A stretch of DNA of 64,000 nt from assembly GCF_005954645.2 (NCBI RefSeq), contig NZ_CP040695.2, positions 4,363,649 to 4,427,648 of the forward strand, written 5' to 3'. The notes below the pieces were generated by a model that was not told the DNA's origin, searched no databases, and was given only the letters and a program-made list of their open reading frames with translations. Numbering within the stretch: the stretch's first letter is position 1; each line of letters opens with the position of its first letter. The translations under genes were made by a program, and so were the position numbers. The stretch comes from Nocardioides sp. S-1144 (GTDB lineage Bacteria; Actinomycetota; Actinomycetes; Propionibacteriales; Nocardioidaceae). Positions 60,553 to 64,000 of this stretch are shown in pieces.

Positions 60553-61155
60553 TCACTGCGGCAGGACGACCACGTAGCGACGGGGCTCGACGCCCTCCGA
60601 CTCCGACGACAGGCCGGCCTCGGCAATCGCGTCGTGCACCACCTTGCGCTCGAACGGCGACATCGGGTCCAGCGACACCGGGGCACCGGACTCGCGAACC
60701 CGGGTGACCGTCTCGGCCGCGAGCTCCTCGAGCGTCGCACGGCGCGCGGCCCGGAACCCGGACACGTCGAGCATCAGCCGGGAGCGCTCGCCGGTCTCGC
60801 GGTACACCGCGAGCCGGGTGAGCTCCTGCAGCGCCTCGAGCACCTCGCCGTTGCGGCCCACGAGCTGCTGCAGCTCGGCACCCACGATGGAGACCGCGGC
60901 GCGGTCACCCTCCACGTCCATGTCGAGGTCGCCATCGAGGTCGGCGATGTCGAGAAGCTCCTCGAGGTAGTCCGCAGCGATGTCGCCCTCCTGCTCCAGC
61001 TGCTCGAGCCGGCCGGACGGGCGGGCGGAACCAGACTCCACCCCGACCTCGCTGTCCTGTTCGACCGGGCTCGCCGTGGACGAACCCGGCTCCTGCGGAG
61101 CCTGGTCGTCGGGACCCTGGTCGTCGTGCTGGGTCGTGTCGGTGTCGGCGCTCAT
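60553..61155 (-). CDS. Jag-family RNA-binding protein (KH and R3H domains, KhpB-like)
   Basis: 200 residues. An acidic N-terminus of about 55 residues replaces the Jag-N domain. A KH-type domain (DGDLDMDVEGDRAAVSIVGAELQQLVGRNGEVLEALQELT) and an R3H domain ending PMSPFERKVVHDAIAEAGLSSESEGVEPRRYVVV follow. It binds RNA and is tied to cell-wall/elongation control in other Gram-positives. Start overlaps the yidC stop (TGATG). Confidence 0.92.
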   Translation of the reverse strand: MSADTDTTQHDDQGPDDQAPQEPGSSTASPVEQDSEVGVESGSARPSGRLEQLEQEGDIAADYLEELLDIADLDGDLDMDVEGDRAAVSIVGAELQQLVGRNGEVLEALQELTRLAVYRETGERSRLMLDVSGFRAARRATLEELAAETVTRVRESGAPVSLDPMSPFERKVVHDAIAEAGLSSESEGVEPRRYVVVLPQ

Positions 61156-62309
61156 CAGCGGCCTCCCTGCTTCTTCTTCTTGTTCTTCTTGGGAACGCCC
61201 GTCCGGCCGCCGGAGGGACGAGTCGCCCCTCCGGTGGTCGACCCCGGGGACGCGTCGGTCGACTCCGCAGCCCCGGGGGACGGCGTCTTGTCGAGCGACG
61301 GGCTCGCGGGGGAGGGGCGCGGGGTCTCGGTGGGGCGGGCGGGCCGGGCCGCCGCCTGGCGCTGCGCCTTCGTCTGGCGGCGCGGCTGCTGGCGGACGGC
61401 GGGGCGCCGGTCGAGCTCCGGCTCGGGCTCGGGCTCGACCTCGCCGGCCACGACGCCCTTGGCCCGACCCTTGGCGATGTCGCGGTCCTGCTTGGCCTTG
61501 AAGGCCGGCGTGCCGGGGGCCGGGTTGTTGCGGATCACGTAGAACTGCTGGCCCATCGTCCACAGGTTCGACGTCGTCCAGTACAGCAGGACGCCGATCG
61601 GGAAGGCCACGCCGCTGATGCCGAAGACCAGCGGAAGCACGTAGAGCAGGACCTTTTGCTGCTGGGCGTAGGGGCCGGAGAGGGCATCGGCCGGCATGTT
61701 CTTGCTCATCAGCTGGCGCTGGGTGGTGAAGGTCGTGGCGGTCATCGCGATCACCAGGACGACGGCGACGAGCATCACCGTCGCGTCGCCGTTGTCACCC
61801 CAGACGCGGGCCTGCCAGAACGACTCCTTGATCGGGATGTGACCGAAGATCAACGAGTCGGCGAAGTCCTTGGCCCGGGCGTCGCTGAGGAACCCGCGTC
61901 CCTCGCCGTTCTTCGACGCCTGGTCGAGGATCCGGAACAGCGCGAAGAAGATCGGCATCTGCAGGATCAGCGGCAGGCAGGACGCGAACGGGTTGGTGCC
62001 CGCGTCCTTGTAGAGCTTCATCGTCTCCTCGCCCAGCCGCTGCCGGTCGTGGCCGTACTTCTTCTGCAGCTCCTTGACCTTGGGCTGGATCAGCTGCATG
62101 TTGCGCTGCGACTTGATCTGCTTGACGAACAGCGGGATGAGCAGCACCCGGATGACCAGGGTCAGGCCGATGATCGACAGTGCCCAGGAGAGCCCGCCCT
62201 CGGGGTCCATGAACGTGCTCAGCAGCTCGTGCCAGGCGAGCATGATGCCGGAGATGGCGTAGTACAGCGGCGTCATGATGAAGCTGCCGATGTCGGAGAG
62301 GAAACCCAC
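61155..62309 (-). CDS. yidC: Membrane protein insertase YidC
   Basis: 384 residues. The five-helix core is recognisable: YAISGIMLAWHELL, WALSIIGLTLVIRVLLIPLFVKQIKSQRNMQ (conserved Arg in the membrane groove), ASCLPLILQMPIFFALFRIL and PIGVLLYWTTSNLWTMGQQF. A Lys/Arg-rich C-terminal tail of about 110 residues ends GVPKKNKKKKQGGR, typical of ribosome-binding tails. GTG start at 62309. Inserts membrane proteins alone or with SecYEG. Confidence 0.95.
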   Translation of the reverse strand: MGFLSDIGSFIMTPLYYAISGIMLAWHELLSTFMDPEGGLSWALSIIGLTLVIRVLLIPLFVKQIKSQRNMQLIQPKVKELQKKYGHDRQRLGEETMKLYKDAGTNPFASCLPLILQMPIFFALFRILDQASKNGEGRGFLSDARAKDFADSLIFGHIPIKESFWQARVWGDNGDATVMLVAVVLVIAMTATTFTTQRQLMSKNMPADALSGPYAQQQKVLLYVLPLVFGISGVAFPIGVLLYWTTSNLWTMGQQFYVIRNNPAPGTPAFKAKQDRDIAKGRAKGVVAGEVEPEPEPELDRRPAVRQQPRRQTKAQRQAAARPARPTETPRPSPASPSLDKTPSPGAAESTDASPGSTTGGATRPSGGRTGVPKKNKKKKQGGR

Positions 62310-62315
62310 GGGTAC

Positions 62316-62612
62316 TCAAGCTCCTTGCTGGGAAACGGGCTGGCTGACGGGCTGGTCGGCGGGCTGGCCCGACGTGGTGGGGCGCGAGCCCCGGGGCGTG
62401 CGGGGCGGGACCTTGTCGACCCCGCCGGCCGCCCACGGGTGACAGCGTGCCACCCGACGCACGGCCAGCCACGATCCCTTGATGCTGCCGTGCACCTGCA
62501 CGGCCTCGAGCGCGTAGGCCGAGCACGTGGGGTAGTAGCGGCAGACCTGCCCGTAGAGCGGGCTGATGGCGAACCGGTAGGCCTTGAGCAGGGCGATCAG
62601 CACGTACTTCAC
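62316..62612 (-). CDS. yidD: Membrane protein insertion efficiency factor YidD
   Basis: 98 residues. LLKAYRFAISPLYGQVCRYYPTCSAYALEAVQVHGSIKGSWLAVRRVARCHPWAAGGVD carries the three conserved Cys and the HP-GG block of the family. The hydrophilic Gln/Pro-rich tail is variable. GTG overlaps the rnpA stop (GTGA); yidC starts 6 bases later. Confidence 0.95.
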   Translation of the reverse strand: MKYVLIALLKAYRFAISPLYGQVCRYYPTCSAYALEAVQVHGSIKGSWLAVRRVARCHPWAAGGVDKVPPRTPRGSRPTTSGQPADQPVSQPVSQQGA

Positions 62613-62986
62613 GGGCCGACCCGCCCCTCGGCGCCCGAGCGGCGCAGGCAGCGGGTCAGGTCGTCACCCAGCTCGTCGTAGGACGCCGCGGCCGCGGCCG
62701 GGAGCGCACGCACCACCAGCACCGAGGACGGCGGCAGGGTGGCCACCCAGGGCCGGCTCAGGTGCCGCAGCCGGCGCTGGACCCGGTTGCGGACCACGGA
62801 GTTGCCGACCGCCTTGCTCACCACGAAGCCGACCCGCGCCGGAGCGGGGTCGCCAACGCCGACGGGCCCCGCACCCTCGTCGACCCAGAGGTGGGTGACC
62901 AGGCGGGGGCTCGAGGCGCGCCTGCCCCGACGCGACGCGTCGCGGAACGAGGCGGCGTCGGTCAGGCGGTGTGCTGCGGGCAGCAC
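62609..62986 (-). CDS. rnpA: Ribonuclease P protein component
   Basis: 125 residues, normal length. RLTDAASFRDASRRGRRA at the N-terminus and the RNR motif RVGFVVSKAVGNSVVRNRVQRRLRHL (residues about 51-76) identify it. Binds the RNase P RNA and pre-tRNA leader. GTG start at 62986, 56 bases after rpmH. Confidence 0.95.
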   Translation of the reverse strand: MLPAAHRLTDAASFRDASRRGRRASSPRLVTHLWVDEGAGPVGVGDPAPARVGFVVSKAVGNSVVRNRVQRRLRHLSRPWVATLPPSSVLVVRALPAAAAASYDELGDDLTRCLRRSGAEGRVGP

Positions 62987-63042
62987 GACGCCGACAGTGA
63001 TGGGTCGGCCGGGGCGCTGGAGCGTGGCTGCTGAGCGGAGGC

Positions 63043-63180
63043 TCAGACGGCCAGGCTCTTGCGTCCCTTGCGGCGGCGGTCCGACAGGATCGCTCGGCCG
63101 GCACGGGTGCGCATGCGGAGGCGGAACCCGTGCACCTTGTGACGACGACGGTTGTTCGGCTGGTAGGTGCGCTTGCTCAC
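63043..63180 (-). CDS. rpmH: 50S ribosomal protein L34
   Basis: 45 residues: SKRTYQPNNRRRHKVHGFRLRMRTRAGRAIL... and a basic C-terminus, the standard bL34. GTG start at 63180; the longer in-frame ORF upstream is non-coding leader. First gene of the rpmH-rnpA-yidD-yidC-jag-rsmG unit. Confidence 0.96.
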   Translation of the reverse strand: MSKRTYQPNNRRRHKVHGFRLRMRTRAGRAILSDRRRKGRKSLAV

Positions 63181-63360
63181 GGCATTCCTTCGTTGATCGG
63201 TCCGGGGGTCACACCGGTCGTGTGCTGTGCTGCCTGACCGCGCAACCGCTGCGGGCGTCGGGTGACGCTCGTGCGGCCCGCCGTTCGGCTGGCACCGCCC
63301 GTCCGCGGAGGTGTGGACTCCGTGGACATGCGGCACCGGTCGACCCCGGGTGACCAATGA

Positions 63361-63390
63361 ACGGTACGCGTTGGCGCGAGACAGGGTCAA
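63361..63390 (-). promoter_or_regulatory. rpmH promoter
   Basis: On the minus strand, TTGACC (63385-63390) and TACCGT (63361-63366) are separated by 18 bases, about 180 bases upstream of rpmH. Confidence 0.6.
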
Positions 63391-63437
63391 ACCGACGCCG
63401 CCGCCCCGGAGGTTCTACACAGGCGGGGGACCGAGCC

Positions 63438-63684
63438 TGTGGACAACGGCTTGCTCGGCTCGACGCGGGCGGGTTAGTTTCGCCGTGTCCGGGAGTCCCA
63501 GCCACCCTCCGGCCACGGTCGTCCTCCACCGGAGCTCGATCCGGTCGGAACACCCCGTCGAGCGCCGCTGACCTGCGTCAACACCACGCGGGCCGAGGCC
63601 GCCGGCACGGTGGACGGCCCCCCGGACGGCGCTCTCCACAGGCCTCGTGCCTGGTTCACATCCTGTGGACAAACCTGTGGATCA
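63438..63684. promoter_or_regulatory. DnaA boxes in the rpmH-dnaA intergenic region
   Basis: The 561-base gene-free stretch 63181-63741 holds two perfect TTGTCCACA boxes on the reverse strand (63438-63446, 63664-63672). Weaker motifs are CTCTCCACA (63632-63640) and TGATCCACA (63676-63684, reverse). Probably dnaA autoregulation; the main oriC is expected on the other side of dnaA. Confidence 0.65.
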
Positions 63685-63741
63685 CGATCTGCGAGTGATC
63701 GTGGGTGCCCGCACCGCCCCGACGAAGCAGGAGCCCCACCC

Positions 63742-64000
63742 GTGACCGACGACGCGCTCAGCCGCCCCACCGACGGACCCGGGAACGCACCCGACCGGCC
63801 GGCGCAGGCCCCCGACCTCGACGACGCCTGGCGCTCCGTCGTCGACGACCTCCAGCCCCACCAGCAGGCGTGGCTGCGCGACAGCCAGCCGGTGACGCTG
63901 CACGAGAAGACCGCGATCGTGGCGGTGCCCAACGACTTCACCCGCTCCCAGCTCGAGGGCCGGCTGCGCGGCCAGCTGGAGGACGCGCTCACCGATCGCT
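63742..64000 (+). CDS. dnaA: Chromosomal replication initiator protein DnaA (5' part)
   Basis: 86 codons are visible from the GTG at 63742 (GGAG upstream). DLDDAWRSVVDDLQPHQQAWLRDSQPVTLHEKTAIVAVPNDFTRSQLEGRLRGQLEDAL is DnaA domain I, the self-association and helicase-loading domain. The ATPase and DNA-binding domains lie beyond the window. Position divergent from rpmH is universal in actinobacteria. Confidence 0.95.
   Translation, partial: MTDDALSRPTDGPGNAPDRPAQAPDLDDAWRSVVDDLQPHQQAWLRDSQPVTLHEKTAIVAVPNDFTRSQLEGRLRGQLEDALTDR

Noticed and set aside
63181..63741. Possible oriC in the rpmH-dnaA gap
   Set aside because: Only two perfect boxes and two weaker ones. In actinobacteria the main origin normally lies between dnaA and dnaN, outside this window.

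Overview
The window is about 64 kb of very GC-rich actinobacterial chromosome (estimated near 72% GC, many GTG starts, 4-bp ATGA/GTGA gene overlaps, leaderless promoters). Gene content and order (rpmH-rnpA-yidD-yidC-jag-rsmG-parA-parB, then the CCA transferase/DUF6049/murJ/sigM/trxB/trxA block and the rpsF-ssb-rpsR-rplI-dnaB block) are those of the replication-origin region. I infer a Nocardioides-like member of the Nocardioidaceae. The right edge enters dnaA; oriC proper probably lies beyond it.

Layout. 1-8.8 kb: a carbohydrate-uptake and oxidation region on the minus strand, with a secreted PQQ-type sugar dehydrogenase with a PKD domain, a Gfo/Idh/MocA oxidoreductase, a complete ribose-type ABC importer and a sugar-phosphate isomerase. 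8.8-15.9 kb: a tightly overlapping seven-gene ebo-type operon (inositol-phosphate-synthase paralogue, UbiA prenyltransferase, TIM-barrel isomerase, EboA, TatD-like hydrolase, EboE-like TIM barrel, EboF-like phosphatase). Three Crp/GlxR-type palindromes lie at or just downstream of the promoters of the dehydrogenase, the importer and the ebo operon, which suggests one regulon. 16-22 kb: small accessory genes (two small proteins, SDR with divergent TetR, lipoprotein, MFS exporter, ClpX-zinc-finger/HTH protein, SRPBCC protein). 21.9-24.4 kb: an arsenic island (ArsI-like enzyme, divergent ArsR-ACR3-ArsC). 24.4-32 kb: dnaB, MATE exporter, rplI, rpsR, ssb, rpsF and an FHA/trypsin-like membrane protease. 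32-42.5 kb: endonuclease IV, FemX-like transferase, alanine-racemase-like protein, GT87-like membrane protein, class A PBP, a DUF559 protein bracketed by two palindromic elements, PadR and the main inositol-3-phosphate synthase. 42.5-54.8 kb: MerR-PP2C fusion, CCA transferase, DUF6049, MurJ, pseudokinase, SigM, putative anti-SigM, TrxB, TrxA. 54.8-64 kb: acetyltransferase, aminotransferase, acyltransferase, then parB/parA and the origin-proximal block with two parS sites and DnaA boxes.

Main observations: a probable sugar/cyclitol regulon joining the ebo operon to the importer; three reading-frame breaks, each explained by one missing base in a C/G run (probably assembly errors, possibly real); tandem 17-bp operators before a ClpX-zinc-finger/HTH gene; a gene remnant ending at a pair of palindromic repeats; a MerR-PP2C fusion with its own MerR-type promoter; and a SigR-type promoter at trxB. 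No rRNA, tRNA, CRISPR array or insertion sequence was seen.
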